Shown here piece by piece: positions 9,679-17,600 of a stretch of DNA of 64,000 bases (the stretch's first letter is position 1; each line of letters opens with the position of its first letter). The translations under genes and the position numbers were made by a program. This DNA is from Acidobacteria bacterium Ga0074141. GTDB lineage: Bacteria > Acidobacteriota > Blastocatellia > Pyrinomonadales > Pyrinomonadaceae. The notes below the pieces were generated by a model. The model saw only the letters and a program-made list of their open reading frames with translations, ran no database searches and was not told where the DNA came from. The stretch is taken from positions 806,001 through 870,000 of the forward strand of contig LNDP01000024.1 in assembly GCA_001464665.1 (NCBI GenBank), given 5' to 3'.

Positions 9679-9735
9679 TTCAACTTCCTGTAAATTAATC
9701 CCTCGGCAATCTATCTTTAATCTCGTCGGTTAAGC

Positions 9736-9741
9736 TAGAAT
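9736..9741 (+). promoter_or_regulatory. -10 box (TAGAAT) 8 nt before the ATG at 9750
   Basis: GCTAGAAT ends eight bases before the start codon and no Shine-Dalgarno lies between, so a transcript from this box would be nearly leaderless. No good -35 box is visible. Confidence 0.4.
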
Positions 9742-9749
9742 CTCGAATT

Positions 9750-10379
9750 ATGTTTGCCGGTGAAATAGTCGATGTTGACCCAAAGGCGCTGAGCTCGACC
9801 ATCGAGTTCCTGACGGCGATGATCACACCCGCGCTTCTTATCTCCGCAACCGGTTCGCTCGTGCTTTCGACCTCAACGCGGCTCGGCCGCGTTGTTGACC
9901 GTGTCCGCGATCTCGAAAAGCGGCTTAGCGAATTGATAATGACCGAAGATACATCGGCGATTCCGCTTTACGAAATACGTGTCGATGCCGTCGTCAGCCT
10001 ACTTGATAAAGTAACCAGCCGCGCCCGAATACTTCAAAAAGCAATGGGCACGTTCTACTTCGGCCTCGGCTTTTTTGTTCTAACGAGCATCTCAATAGCC
10101 CTGGTCGGCATATTCCCCGCGGTCTATCGTTGGCTGCCGATCCCGATCGGGATCGTCGGGATACTCTACCTCGCGTGGGGCAGTATTCTCATGATCCTGG
10201 AAACGCGGATGGCCACGGCGACCGTCAACAAAGAGATGGACTTTACCTGGGCTCTCGCGCAGGAAGTGGCGCCGAAAGAGATCATCGAGAAATATACATA
10301 TAATGTTCATGGCCGAAGGCGATTTCGCTCCAAAGCATCAGGTGCTCCTGCGGGAGAAGACGCTCCGCCCGAGGGTTGA
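9750..10379 (+). CDS. DUF2721 family membrane protein
   Basis: 209 residues. The N-terminal part (ITPALLISATGSLVLSTSTR, LGRVVDRVRDLEKRL) is the DUF2721 signature, with a membrane helix, a basic/acidic helical segment, then two more spans (about 100-125 and 131-152). The hydrophilic C-terminus is poor in features. Function unknown. The last 77 nt overlap the following radical SAM gene in another frame, which suggests coupling between the two or a start-site choice further inside the second gene. Confidence 0.8.
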   Translation: MFAGEIVDVDPKALSSTIEFLTAMITPALLISATGSLVLSTSTRLGRVVDRVRDLEKRLSELIMTEDTSAIPLYEIRVDAVVSLLDKVTSRARILQKAMGTFYFGLGFFVLTSISIALVGIFPAVYRWLPIPIGIVGILYLAWGSILMILETRMATATVNKEMDFTWALAQEVAPKEIIEKYTYNVHGRRRFRSKASGAPAGEDAPPEG

Positions 10380-11334
10380 AGCTTTAGAAGAACTTCTACG
10401 CTCGTGCACCGTCTGCCCAAAGGATTGCGGCAACGACCGCCTCAATGATGAGATCGCGGCCTGTTATTCCGGCCGGCTGCCGATCGTCTCAAGCTACACC
10501 GCTCACTTTGGCGAGGAGCCGTGCCTCTCCGGTACCCGCGGTGCGGGCAATATCTTCTTCGGCAACTGCAATCTCCGCTGCGTTTATTGCCAAAACTACC
10601 AGATCTCGCAAACCTGGAAAGAGCAGAAAAGGAACGAAATTACCCACGAACGCCTGGCCGAAATGATGCTTGAGCTCGAGGCCCGCGGCTGCCACAACAT
10701 CGGCTTCGTCTCGCCTACGCATTTTGCTCCGCAGATGGCCCGGGCGATCCTCATCGCCGCCGAACGCGGCTTCAACCTGCCGATCGTTTACAACACCAAC
10801 GCCTATGACTCGGTCGAGGTGCTCCGCCTGCTCGATGGTATCGTCGATGTCTATCTGCCGGATCTGAAATACGCCGATGCAGACGCGGGGATGCAGTTCT
10901 CGAAGATCCGCGATTACCCGCTCCACGCTCGGGCCGCCATCAAAGAAATGCACCGGCAGATGGGCAGCGAACTGGTGTTCGATAGTAATGGCTTGCTAAA
11001 ACGCGGCCTGCTCATCCGCCTGCTCGTGTTGCCCAACGACATCGCGGGTCTTGAAGAGAACCTCCGCTGGATCCGCGACGAGCTCGGTCCCCGGACCGCC
11101 ATTTCGCTGATGGCCCAATACTACGCCACCAACAAGGCCGCGACCGACCCTCGCTACATCCTGCTCTCTCGCCGCATCTCCGAAGGCGAATGGTTCGAGG
11201 CCGTCTCGCTCCTCGAAACCCTCGGCATCGAAGAAGGCTTTATGCAAGAATACGAAGCAGCGTCGTTTTACTACCGCCCGGATTTTAGTGACGCTGAGAA
11301 ACCGTTTAAGGATATTAGGGATTTTCAGAACTGA
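10303..11334 (+). CDS. PflX-like radical SAM protein
   Basis: 343 residues. The SAM/4Fe-4S motif CNLRCVYC sits in GNCNLRCVYCQNYQIS, preceded by a Cys pair (CTVCPKDC) and EEPCLSGTRGAGNIFFG, and followed by VYNTNAYDS and VDVYLPDLKYADA. This combination defines the COG1313/PflX group, related to pyruvate formate-lyase activating enzymes but of unproven substrate. No glycyl-radical enzyme lies nearby. The ATG at 10303 overlaps the upstream gene by 77 nt; a second ATG at 10309 is equally possible. Confidence 0.88.
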   Translation: MFMAEGDFAPKHQVLLREKTLRPRVEALEELLRSCTVCPKDCGNDRLNDEIAACYSGRLPIVSSYTAHFGEEPCLSGTRGAGNIFFGNCNLRCVYCQNYQISQTWKEQKRNEITHERLAEMMLELEARGCHNIGFVSPTHFAPQMARAILIAAERGFNLPIVYNTNAYDSVEVLRLLDGIVDVYLPDLKYADADAGMQFSKIRDYPLHARAAIKEMHRQMGSELVFDSNGLLKRGLLIRLLVLPNDIAGLEENLRWIRDELGPRTAISLMAQYYATNKAATDPRYILLSRRISEGEWFEAVSLLETLGIEEGFMQEYEAASFYYRPDFSDAEKPFKDIRDFQN

Positions 11335-11348
11335 TTGGAGAGGCACGA

Positions 11349-11966
11349 ATGAGAAAATACTATTTTTCGATTGTAAGTATCTTGATCTTGCTTCTTTCGC
11401 TCCTAGCTTTTTCAGACAATTTGATCACCGACATAGGCCAGGAAAGCAATCGTGATCCTAAGTTTGTCATCCACGGGATTTTCATGTTTTTGTGGTTTTC
11501 CATATTTGCCATTCAGGCAAATTTGATCAGGAAAGATAACCTTGAGACTCATAAAAAGTTGGGTATCGCAGGAATGATCGTCGCGATCGGCGTGGTTTTG
11601 AGTACCTTTTATCTTTTCTATGCCACATATAACGGCTGGAACAATCTCGTATTCTATGCGAAACCGAACCGCTTTTTCGTGCCGACCTTTGCTATCTTGA
11701 TATTCCTGGCTTTTAGATATCGAAGACTTCCTGAGACACATAAGAGACTGATCCTCGTCGCCAACCTGCTTGTATTAGAGCCAATATTGAGCCGATCGAT
11801 GAGCTTTACAAACGTAAGCCCATTTATCATTATCCCTTTGGTATGGAATGCATTTTTTATCTCTCTTTTTATCTATGATTGGACGACTAACAGAAAGATA
11901 CATTTCATATCGTATATGGGTTTTATCTGGTTGTATGCTGTTTGGGCGATCTGTTTCTTTCTGTAG
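11349..11966 (+). CDS. polytopic membrane protein, unknown
   Basis: 205 residues with about six membrane spans. Conserved-looking polar features inside or next to the spans are HGIFMFLWFS, ETHKKLGIAGM and PETHKRLILVANLLVLEP: two ETHK motifs in tandem, each followed by a helix, which suggests an internally duplicated heme- or quinone-type membrane domain. I do not recognise a named family. Its base composition is clearly more AT-rich than the flanking genes, as in the islet after 12.4 kb. GGAGAGG lies before the ATG. Confidence 0.65.
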   Translation: MRKYYFSIVSILILLLSLLAFSDNLITDIGQESNRDPKFVIHGIFMFLWFSIFAIQANLIRKDNLETHKKLGIAGMIVAIGVVLSTFYLFYATYNGWNNLVFYAKPNRFFVPTFAILIFLAFRYRRLPETHKRLILVANLLVLEPILSRSMSFTNVSPFIIIPLVWNAFFISLFIYDWTTNRKIHFISYMGFIWLYAVWAICFFL

Positions 11967-11994
11967 ATTCTTGCGATTAGGTTGACTTAAGCAA

Positions 11995-12441
11995 ATGAGG
12001 ATAGGAAATATTGCACATGATTTCACGCTGGCGGACGATGACGGAAACGACTGGACGCTCAGCGATCATCGCGGGCGGGTTGTTGTGCTGATATTTTATC
12101 CGGCGGACAATTCGCCGGTCTGCACGGCGCAGCTTTGCTCGGTTCGCGATCATTGGTCGGAGTATCAGGCGACGGGTGCGGAGGTCGTCGGCATCTCGAC
12201 CGATTCGGTCGCCTCGCACAAGGGCTTTGCTGAAAAGAATGAGTTACCGCTCCGGCTGCTCTCCGACGCCGACCGGAAGGTCTCGGCGCTTTACGGGATG
12301 AAGAGCTGGTTGCCCGGCCGCTCGGCCCGCGGCGTCGTCGTCATCGACCGCGAAGGCCGCATCGCCCACCACAAGGTCGAGAGCCTCAGCCTCTTCCGCC
12401 CCGCCGACGAAGACGTCCTCACCGCCATCCGCAACGCTTAA
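11995..12441 (+). CDS. peroxiredoxin (BCP/AhpC-TSA type)
   Basis: 148 residues with the thioredoxin-like peroxiredoxin fold. The active site reads YPADNSPVC, peroxidatic Cys43, with Ser in place of the more common Thr of PxxxTxxC. A second Cys five residues later (Cys48) is the resolving Cys of the atypical 2-Cys BCP type. DFTLADDDGNDWTLSD and GVVVIDREGRI are typical flanking blocks. It reduces H2O2 and organic hydroperoxides using thioredoxin. The last 50 bp recur exactly at 13110-13159. Confidence 0.93.
   Translation: MRIGNIAHDFTLADDDGNDWTLSDHRGRVVVLIFYPADNSPVCTAQLCSVRDHWSEYQATGAEVVGISTDSVASHKGFAEKNELPLRLLSDADRKVSALYGMKSWLPGRSARGVVVIDREGRIAHHKVESLSLFRPADEDVLTAIRNA
12388..12437 (+). repeat. 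50-bp direct repeat, copy 1 (3' end of the peroxiredoxin gene)
   Basis: Bases 12388-12437 equal bases 13110-13159 exactly, and the match extends three bases further left with one mismatch. Beyond the right edge the sequences diverge (GCTTAA here, GCCTGA in copy 2). Confidence 0.97.
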
Positions 12442-12486
12442 AGCGAGCATTCGGCGAGGTTTCCGCGGCTCGGCCGCCCCGGTGTG

Positions 12487-12507
12487 CGGAAAAGCTCGGC
12501 TTTTCCG
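12487..12507. terminator. hairpin after the peroxiredoxin gene
   Basis: CGGAAAAGC and GCTTTTCCG form a 9-bp perfect stem with a TCG loop. There is no clear T tail, so it may be a weak terminator or an mRNA 3' stabiliser. Confidence 0.45.
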
Positions 12508-12584
12508 TCGATTGCACCTCTATGATCGCGGCTACGCCGCCGTTGTCCTTCGGCGCTGGCCAACTCGAATCATTCAAAAGACGA

Positions 12585-13097
12585 TCATTCCAATCTAGAA
12601 TCTGGCGATTTCGAACGATCTCCCAACATGAGGTATGAAAGAGCTACGAGCATTTGTATCACCAGAAGTATCACAAGCAGTATCAACCTCGCCGGATCGT
12701 CAGCAGAGGTCTGCGGAAGGATCTCGGTGCAGTACGCCATGCTGACAAAATTGGTCATATCGAAGTTCGCTGACCGAACAAATAGGGCCAAAAGCCAGAC
12801 GATAATTCCAACCGACATGTATTCGATCAATTTAGAACGCGAAATGTTCCGAACGGACAAAAGGATGAGAATCACCCAAATCTGCAAAAGGTACTCGTAC
12901 GGTATTGAATAGCACTCGTAATCACCTAGCGCATTACCCGACTTAAGACCAAGGCTGAACCGATCGGATAGGGTCCCAACTCCGACTGTATAGCCGAGGA
13001 AGACCCCTTGGTAATAGGCTCTGTCGAGAAGAAAATAACCAAGTCCCAAAGTTACAAGAGAATTTGCCAATGTTCGCAGCTTTGAAATGTGCTTCAT
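12585..13097 (-). CDS. membrane protein, unknown (inside the 50-bp repeat pair)
   Basis: 170 residues with about four membrane spans (around 10-28, 66-82, 88-106 and 136-158) and Cys/Tyr-rich loops (DYECYSIPYEY). No family recognised. It lies wholly between the two copies of the peroxiredoxin 3'-end repeat and runs opposite to that gene. Composition is AT-richer than the core genes, consistent with acquisition together with the repeat. Confidence 0.55.
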   Translation of the reverse strand: MKHISKLRTLANSLVTLGLGYFLLDRAYYQGVFLGYTVGVGTLSDRFSLGLKSGNALGDYECYSIPYEYLLQIWVILILLSVRNISRSKLIEYMSVGIIVWLLALFVRSANFDMTNFVSMAYCTEILPQTSADDPARLILLVILLVIQMLVALSYLMLGDRSKSPDSRLE

Positions 13098-13109
13098 TTG
13101 GATTCACTT

Positions 13110-13159
13110 AGCCTCTTCCGCCCCGCCGACGAAGACGTCCTCACCGCCATCCGCAACGC
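13110..13159 (+). repeat. 50-bp direct repeat, copy 2 (detached copy of peroxiredoxin 3' end)
   Basis: Exact copy of 12388-12437, ending in its own TGA stop. No peroxiredoxin coding sequence precedes it; the base pairs immediately upstream belong to the leader of the minus-strand gene 12585-13097. Confidence 0.95.
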
Positions 13160-13231
13160 CTGAAAACCGCATGAACGATGCGGCTCTGGAACGGGCATGG
13201 AATCTTGGCCCAAATACCGCTCGGACGCGCC

Positions 13232-13687
13232 TTAGTAGGCCGATCTGTTAACCTCGCGCGAATAAGTTTTTAACAAATAGACAAGAATTCGGAATACGAG
13301 GATCGCCAGACCCGAAAAAAACAGCATTTGGATCGAGCCGGCAAAGAGAACTAAAGTAAATGTGAAGGCAAGGTGTCCGATGCCATCACTCGGCGACAAG
13401 GTTATTGCCAACAAGAATAAGGAGGAGATAATTGATCCCAAAATACTGATGTACTTCCAGCTATCTGTGGGTTTCTGACCTTTTACTTTAAAATAAGCGG
13501 CCGCGAGCCCGTACGAAACTATTCCCATGGCTGTCACTCGCAAGACCGAGTAATAGTTCCTGCTTCCGGTCGTCGAATCAACGCTCACAAACATATAAGC
13601 GTAAAGAAAGACAGCCGCAATGCAGGCGGTTAGATCTAGCTTCCAGTAGTCAGATGCCCTCATTACCCTACCTCGCAATTTACTCAC
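13232..13687 (-). CDS. membrane protein, unknown
   Basis: 151 residues, with four hydrophobic spans (about 17-34, 47-64, 80-98 and 108-138). A second possible start (ATG at 13663, MRASDYWK) would remove eight basic residues. No family recognised. It lies just upstream (in map position) of the Ycf48-like gene, on the same strand with a 28-nt gap, so the two may share a transcript. Confidence 0.5.
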   Translation of the reverse strand: MSKLRGRVMRASDYWKLDLTACIAAVFLYAYMFVSVDSTTGSRNYYSVLRVTAMGIVSYGLAAAYFKVKGQKPTDSWKYISILGSIISSLFLLAITLSPSDGIGHLAFTFTLVLFAGSIQMLFFSGLAILVFRILVYLLKTYSREVNRSAY

Positions 13688-13715
13688 AAATCTCCGCTCG
13701 TACGTTCGAAAGCTT

Positions 13716-14753
13716 TCATCGACATCTCCGCATCAGTAGATCAGTTGCACCTGCCAGCAATACGCAGTCCGAATTCGGAAATGCGATCGACCGGAGAAAG
13801 CCGGACGAGTTTGAAACTGTTTCGCGCGTCCATGAACGACCGCCGTTGCTGGAAGTAAGTACCACGTTTATACCTGAAAAGCCGCCCAACAACCAGACGC
13901 GTCCGTTTGCTTTAACGCTAATTTTGGCGAACCAAAGATCAGCAAGATTCGCCGGAAGGACAGACGTCTGCCACGATCTACCCGAATTGTCACTCGAAAT
14001 GATCAATCCGTTCGAACCCACTGCCCATATCTTTTGATCGATCGATGAGACATCGAACAAGTGCTCTTTCTTACTTTCGTAAACCCGGACCCAGCTTTCG
14101 CCGCCGTCGGTCGTTTTCCAAACTCCCGTGTTCGATGCGGCGAAACCCGTGCTACGAGACTCAAACTCAACCGCAAAGATCTCACCGGCATTCTCGACCC
14201 CTTTATCGATCTGCTTCCAACTTCGGCCCCCATCCACTGTGCGAAACACTATTCCTTTTTCAACGGGGTCATTCGGTCGCTGTGCGACACCGACTGCCCA
14301 ACCGAGATCGGCGTCCACGAAGTAAACGTCCCAGAGATGACAGGTCCGCGTTCCACGGGCCAGCGGCGAGACGTCCTCCCAAGTTTTCCCGGCGTCACGA
14401 GTCCGCCCAACAAAGCACTGGAAATTTTTACCTCTTTCGGCATCCCAACCGCCCGCAACAAAGCCCACATCTGAAGTTACGAACTTGATACTCGACAACT
14501 TTCGCGACTCGAAGTTCTTTGCGAGCGACCACGACGAGCCGCCATCGATGCTTTTTAGAAGAACGCCGAAATGGTCGACGAGCCATCCGGTTGATTCGTC
14601 GGAGAAAGCGATCTCTTTGAAATAAAACTCTCGACCATCAGCCCGGCCCATGATCTCCGGTGCTACCCACTCACTCTTCACCTGTGAATGGCCCAACGTT
14701 GAGGACAGTGCCACCAAGAGACTTATCGTGATTGTCTTCCATGCTCTGATCAT
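13716..14753 (-). CDS. secreted Ycf48/BNR-repeat beta-propeller protein
   Basis: 345 residues with an N-terminal signal peptide (ITISLLVALSSTLGHSQ). The mature part is a series of blades ending in the BNR/Asp-box pattern: SIDGGSSWS, TRDAGKTWE, TVDGGRSWK, TTDGGESWV, SSDNSGRSWQ and SSNGGRSWT. This is the photosystem-II-assembly-factor (Ycf48)-like propeller common in secreted proteins of non-photosynthetic bacteria, where the role is unknown. The neighbour at 14849-15296 is a related, shorter gene. Confidence 0.85.
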   Translation of the reverse strand: MIRAWKTITISLLVALSSTLGHSQVKSEWVAPEIMGRADGREFYFKEIAFSDESTGWLVDHFGVLLKSIDGGSSWSLAKNFESRKLSSIKFVTSDVGFVAGGWDAERGKNFQCFVGRTRDAGKTWEDVSPLARGTRTCHLWDVYFVDADLGWAVGVAQRPNDPVEKGIVFRTVDGGRSWKQIDKGVENAGEIFAVEFESRSTGFAASNTGVWKTTDGGESWVRVYESKKEHLFDVSSIDQKIWAVGSNGLIISSDNSGRSWQTSVLPANLADLWFAKISVKANGRVWLLGGFSGINVVLTSSNGGRSWTRETVSNSSGFLRSIAFPNSDCVLLAGATDLLMRRCR

Positions 14754-14848
14754 TGTTTCGTTAAGACGGCGTCCTTGTATCCGTTCGCGCTTCCAGAGCT
14801 TTTCTCAGGAGAGATGCTTTTCTGCGAGGCGTCACGCTCGATAGGGCC

Positions 14849-15296
14849 TTAGTTCTTTAGAATTAGGAATAGTTTACCCGCGACGTCGGTCCATGTTTCT
14901 CCTGCATCAGTTGTTTTGTAAATTGACGTCGGACCCCACGCCCAGCCTCTTTTGTTATCGGCAAAAACCACACCGTCCAGGTTCAGACCTGAGAAGGCCC
15001 GGTTTCGTTCATCTTTGTCTTGAAGGACATATTGCCACGTTCTTCCGCCATCCTTTGTTCGCATGATAGATGAACCAACATGCCAGCCGAGTTTACTGTC
15101 TACAAAATGAAAATCGCCACGGTTCTCAGCATCAAGCTTTGCGGTGTTCCAGTTCTCGCCATTGAATTTACACATTATTTCGTTTCGGCTTTTAACGCCG
15201 CACGCATGATTTCGGGGTTGCATTGCGCTCACGGTTTGCACACGCTAAATAGCCGACCACCAAAGCAAGAAAAACTGCATGAAGACCCTTATACAT
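14849..15296 (-). pseudogene. Ycf48/BNR-like lipoprotein gene, probably frameshifted
   Basis: The frame ending at 14849 encodes two Asp-box blades (RTKDGGRTWQ, KTTDAGETWT) but its longest start is a GTG at 15241 with no signal sequence and an in-frame TAG two codons upstream. In another frame, an ATG at 15296 opens a convincing lipoprotein signal (MYKGLHAVFLALVVGYLAC) that runs into a stop at TPKSCVRR. One indel between about 15190 and 15240, a stretch containing CAACCCCG, would join the two into a single secreted protein. It may be a real pseudogene or a sequencing/assembly indel. It is a short paralogue of the adjacent propeller gene. Confidence 0.55.
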
Positions 15297-15433
15297 AAGC
15301 GAATATTTGATTACTGTCGCCCTGTGAACAATCGACGTTGCAGCTCAAAAATTGTAGTTCTAAATCCTGGCAGTAATCTTGCATAAGACGGGATCCATCC
15401 AGTCATACCGCTGATTCTTTCACGCATACTAAG

Positions 15434-15943
15434 CTATCTCGGAAATGCCTCGCGGATGACGACAACTTTCTCACGCTGCTTCGGCGAAAGGCTCACCGTA
15501 TATGAGAATGCTATGCGGCCGCTATCGAATCTCGAGTATCCCGCCATCTTGTGCCTGTGGTAAAAGTCCTTGAACCTACTGTCCTCACCATCGGCATCCA
15601 TTTCGCGTTCCTCGGGCGTTTCGATGGTTTCCAGACTAGTATGAGCGGTAATCTCAAGACTGATGGGCTTGGGGAATCGTTCGGAAATTGCTTCGAAAAT
15701 GTTTCGCAGTGCTCTTTCGTTGACATCTTTTTGTTGGATGATTATCTGGATTCTACGCTCGTCCTCATGAAGGTCGTTATAGACGATCACGTATCTATAT
15801 GGCGACCGTCGAGCACTATCGGACTCTTCGTCCATATCTTTATTGCTGGACTTCTGCGCAGTCCCAATATGGCAAAGGCCAGTCCCTGCGATGACCAGTC
15901 CTGCAAGTCCGAAGTACCTGATAAAAAAGCTAATTCTCCTCAT
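15434..15943 (-). CDS. secreted or membrane-anchored protein, unknown
   Basis: 169 residues from the ATG at 15943, chosen for the CAGGAGA Shine-Dalgarno and the hydrophobic N-terminus (ISFFIRYFGLAGLVIAGTGLC), which may be a signal peptide. A longer frame begins at 16009. The rest is charged and includes RRIQIIIQQKDVNERALRNI and SYTVSLSPKQREKVVVIRE. No family recognised. The repeat element starting at about 16080 lies directly upstream, in the same relation as the second copy has to the secreted gene at 27057. Confidence 0.55.
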   Translation of the reverse strand: MRRISFFIRYFGLAGLVIAGTGLCHIGTAQKSSNKDMDEESDSARRSPYRYVIVYNDLHEDERRIQIIIQQKDVNERALRNIFEAISERFPKPISLEITAHTSLETIETPEEREMDADGEDSRFKDFYHRHKMAGYSRFDSGRIAFSYTVSLSPKQREKVVVIREAFPR

Positions 15944-16221
15944 CGTTATCTCCTGATTCGTTGCTGTTGTCAGGTTGAAAGACAGATGCCGCGTTATAAG
16001 TCGCTTCAAAAACAGTTTTCATGAAAGCAGAAGAGTAAATTGTAGCGATCGGGGTTTCTGGCTGCACGATTACAATTCAATAGAGATGCTTCGAATCCGG
16101 CGGCGGTTGGTTTGCCTGGAGCAATTTTAGCAGGAGTGTCAATAGGGAAGGGAAACGGATAGCGGACAGTGGAGAATGGACAATGAACGCGGAGTTCAAG
16201 ATTCCAGATTTCGGTGTGAGA

Positions 16222-16250
16222 ATTCCGCATTCATCATTCCGCATTCCGCA
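16222..16250 (+). repeat. heptamer array ATTCCGC
   Basis: Four consecutive 7-nt units: ATTCCGC, ATTCATC, ATTCCGC, ATTCCGC. The same four-unit order (third unit ATTCCGA) occurs at 26658-26685. Confidence 0.85.
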
Positions 16251-16759
16251 TTTGAACGCACCGCCCATGCTAACCCGGCGTGCTTCTGCATTGGAGTTGC
16301 GCGATTGCGGAGCTATCTGGCCTTGGACGCGACCGGAGCGGTCGAAGACCGTGGCATTGACATAGCCCATAACGTGAGTTATCGGATCGCGTTGCGAGAT
16401 GGCGCGAGTCGTCGAAGACGACGGCATTCTTGCGATTACAATGGCGCCGCCTTTAACGACTCGGTCGTATTCTCATGGCGTGACCCACGTCTGCCGACGT
16501 GGGCTACATCAATGGCGTCGTCTTCGTCGACTGTCGTATTCCGCATTCCGCATTGGATGAAACGCCCTTACTTACGTGCAGGCTTCTGCATTAGAGCCCT
16601 CCCTCACGGTCGGGGCTCTTACACGTCGGCCATCACAAAGGCGGAAACCCGACCGGTAGGAAGGGTGTATTGCGAAAAGGAAACAAGATAAATGGCAAAG
16701 GAGGAAGCTAAACTCGAGCTCCGGTTTCTTAGTTTCTTTTTTCGTGGTTCCTACTTGCG

Positions 16760-16776
16760 GCGGGCACGATGCCCGC
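16760..16776. repeat. REP-like palindrome
   Basis: GCGGGCA-CGA-TGCCCGC, a 7-bp perfect stem with 3-nt loop, embedded in the most conserved part of the element. The counterpart in copy B is at 26722-26738. This hairpin class resembles REP-type intergenic palindromes. Confidence 0.7.
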
Positions 16777-16814
16777 GTTCCGAAGGCCAACTTAAGCTGG
16801 AACTAGTTAAATGC

Positions 16815-16842
16815 GGAATCTGGAATCTGGAATCTGGAAATA
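16815..16842 (+). repeat. heptamer array GGAATCT
   Basis: Three exact GGAATCT units followed by GGAAATA. A second array of the same kind is at 17415-17442 (three GGAATCT and one GGAATTC). Confidence 0.85.
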
Positions 16843-16952
16843 CACTCTCCGCACCTTTCGAAACTTCGCAACTATCCAGAACTTTCATTTCATCCATATC
16901 TTCCATATCTCACGGATCGCCGTTCACATGAGTGCGGGGAAGGATGAGAATG

Positions 16953-16994
16953 GTAAATAGTGAATGGTAAATAGTAAATCGTGAAAAGTGAGCG
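16953..16994 (+). repeat. heptamer array GTRAATN
   Basis: Six in-phase units: GTAAATA, GTGAATG, GTAAATA, GTAAATC, GTGAAAA, GTGAGCG. Related short arrays occur at 54380-54400 and, reversed, at 26533-26546. Confidence 0.85.
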
Positions 16995-17062
16995 TTAAGC
17001 AGCAAGCAGCGGATCGAGGTTCCACCACTTAAGTCATTTCGTTAGTCGGGTTAGAAATCAGC

Positions 17063-17090
17063 CATTAGCTCTTAGCCATAAGCCGTTAGC
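17063..17090 (+). repeat. heptamer array NNTTAGC
   Basis: CATTAGC, TCTTAGC, CATAAGC, CGTTAGC. The reverse-complement array GCTAATG, GCTTATG, GCTAAGA, GCTAACG, GCTAAAA occupies 26415-26449 in copy B. Confidence 0.85.
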
Positions 17091-17234
17091 CGGGAATCAA
17101 AGCCAAAAGATCAAATCCCAATGTCCATTTTTAACCAATTAACGATGGTCCAATTAACAATCGACAATGCGAGAGAATGCCAAATCCCGAATCCCGAATC
17201 TCGGCCGCTTGATCCCGACGTCCCATGCGTCCCA

Positions 17235-17297
17235 GATGTTCGCGATGTTCGCGGCGTTTCCGTTGTTCGCGATGTTTCCGATGTTTCTGATGTTTTC
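17235..17297 (+). repeat. nonamer array GATGTTNNC
   Basis: Seven consecutive 9-nt units starting GATGTTCGC, GATGTTCGC, GGCGTTTCC, GTTGTTCGC and continuing in strict phase. Since 9 is a multiple of 3 the array reads as an open frame (DVR/DVS triplets), which explains a spurious long open frame through this region. Confidence 0.85.
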
Positions 17298-17471
17298 GCG
17301 AACGCGCGATGCCCGAAAAAAAACAGAACACGAAGAAATGCGGAATTAGGAATTCGGAATGCGGAATATCGTTTTGGGAGGCCCGCGCGTCAGCAAGGGC
17401 TCATCTTCGAATTCGGAATCTGGAATCTGGAATCTGGAATTCTCGAATGCCGGAACTCAAAACTCCGGGGC

Positions 17472-17534
17472 GTTTCACTTGTTTCAGGCGTTTCAGGCGT
17501 TTCGTTTCTTTCATTCGTTTCAACCGTTTCAGAA
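17472..17534 (+). repeat. nonamer array GTTTCANNC
   Basis: Seven 9-nt units: GTTTCACTT, GTTTCAGGC (twice), GTTTCGTTT, CTTTCATTC, GTTTCAACC, GTTTCAGAA. The inverted copy lies at about 26166-26228 with the same unit order. Confidence 0.85.
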
Positions 17535-17600
17535 ACGCGCGGTCTGCTTCTAGAAATGAAACACCCCGAATTTGGAATGCGGAATCGAGAAAGGCCGGAG

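Larger units (their letters stand above)
16080..17600 (+). repeat. composite repeat element, copy A (heptamer/nonamer mosaic)
   Basis: About 1.5 kb without a credible gene. It matches, in reverse orientation and the same internal order, 26100-27060. Shared parts in order: an edge containing ATTTTAGCAGGAGTGTCAA (16124-16142), ATTCCGC heptamers, a near-identical block (16625-16697 pairs with 26801-26873 with about one mismatch), a REP-like hairpin, GGAATNY heptamers, CATATC nonamers, TTAGC heptamers, a TTCGCGAACGCGCGATGCC block and GTTTC nonamers. Copy A also carries an extra ~300 bp (about 16250-16540) with CCCACGT/ACGTGGG and GTCGTC/GACGAC palindromes. Open frames here (for example 16692-16931) are best seen as by-products of 7- and 9-nt periodicity. 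Confidence 0.85.

Noticed and set aside
16692-16931. Small open frame repeated in both composite elements (26543-26806 on the other strand)
   Set aside because: The encoded strings are conserved only because the DNA is a repeat; both strands give open frames of the same quality and the frames cross the REP-like palindrome.
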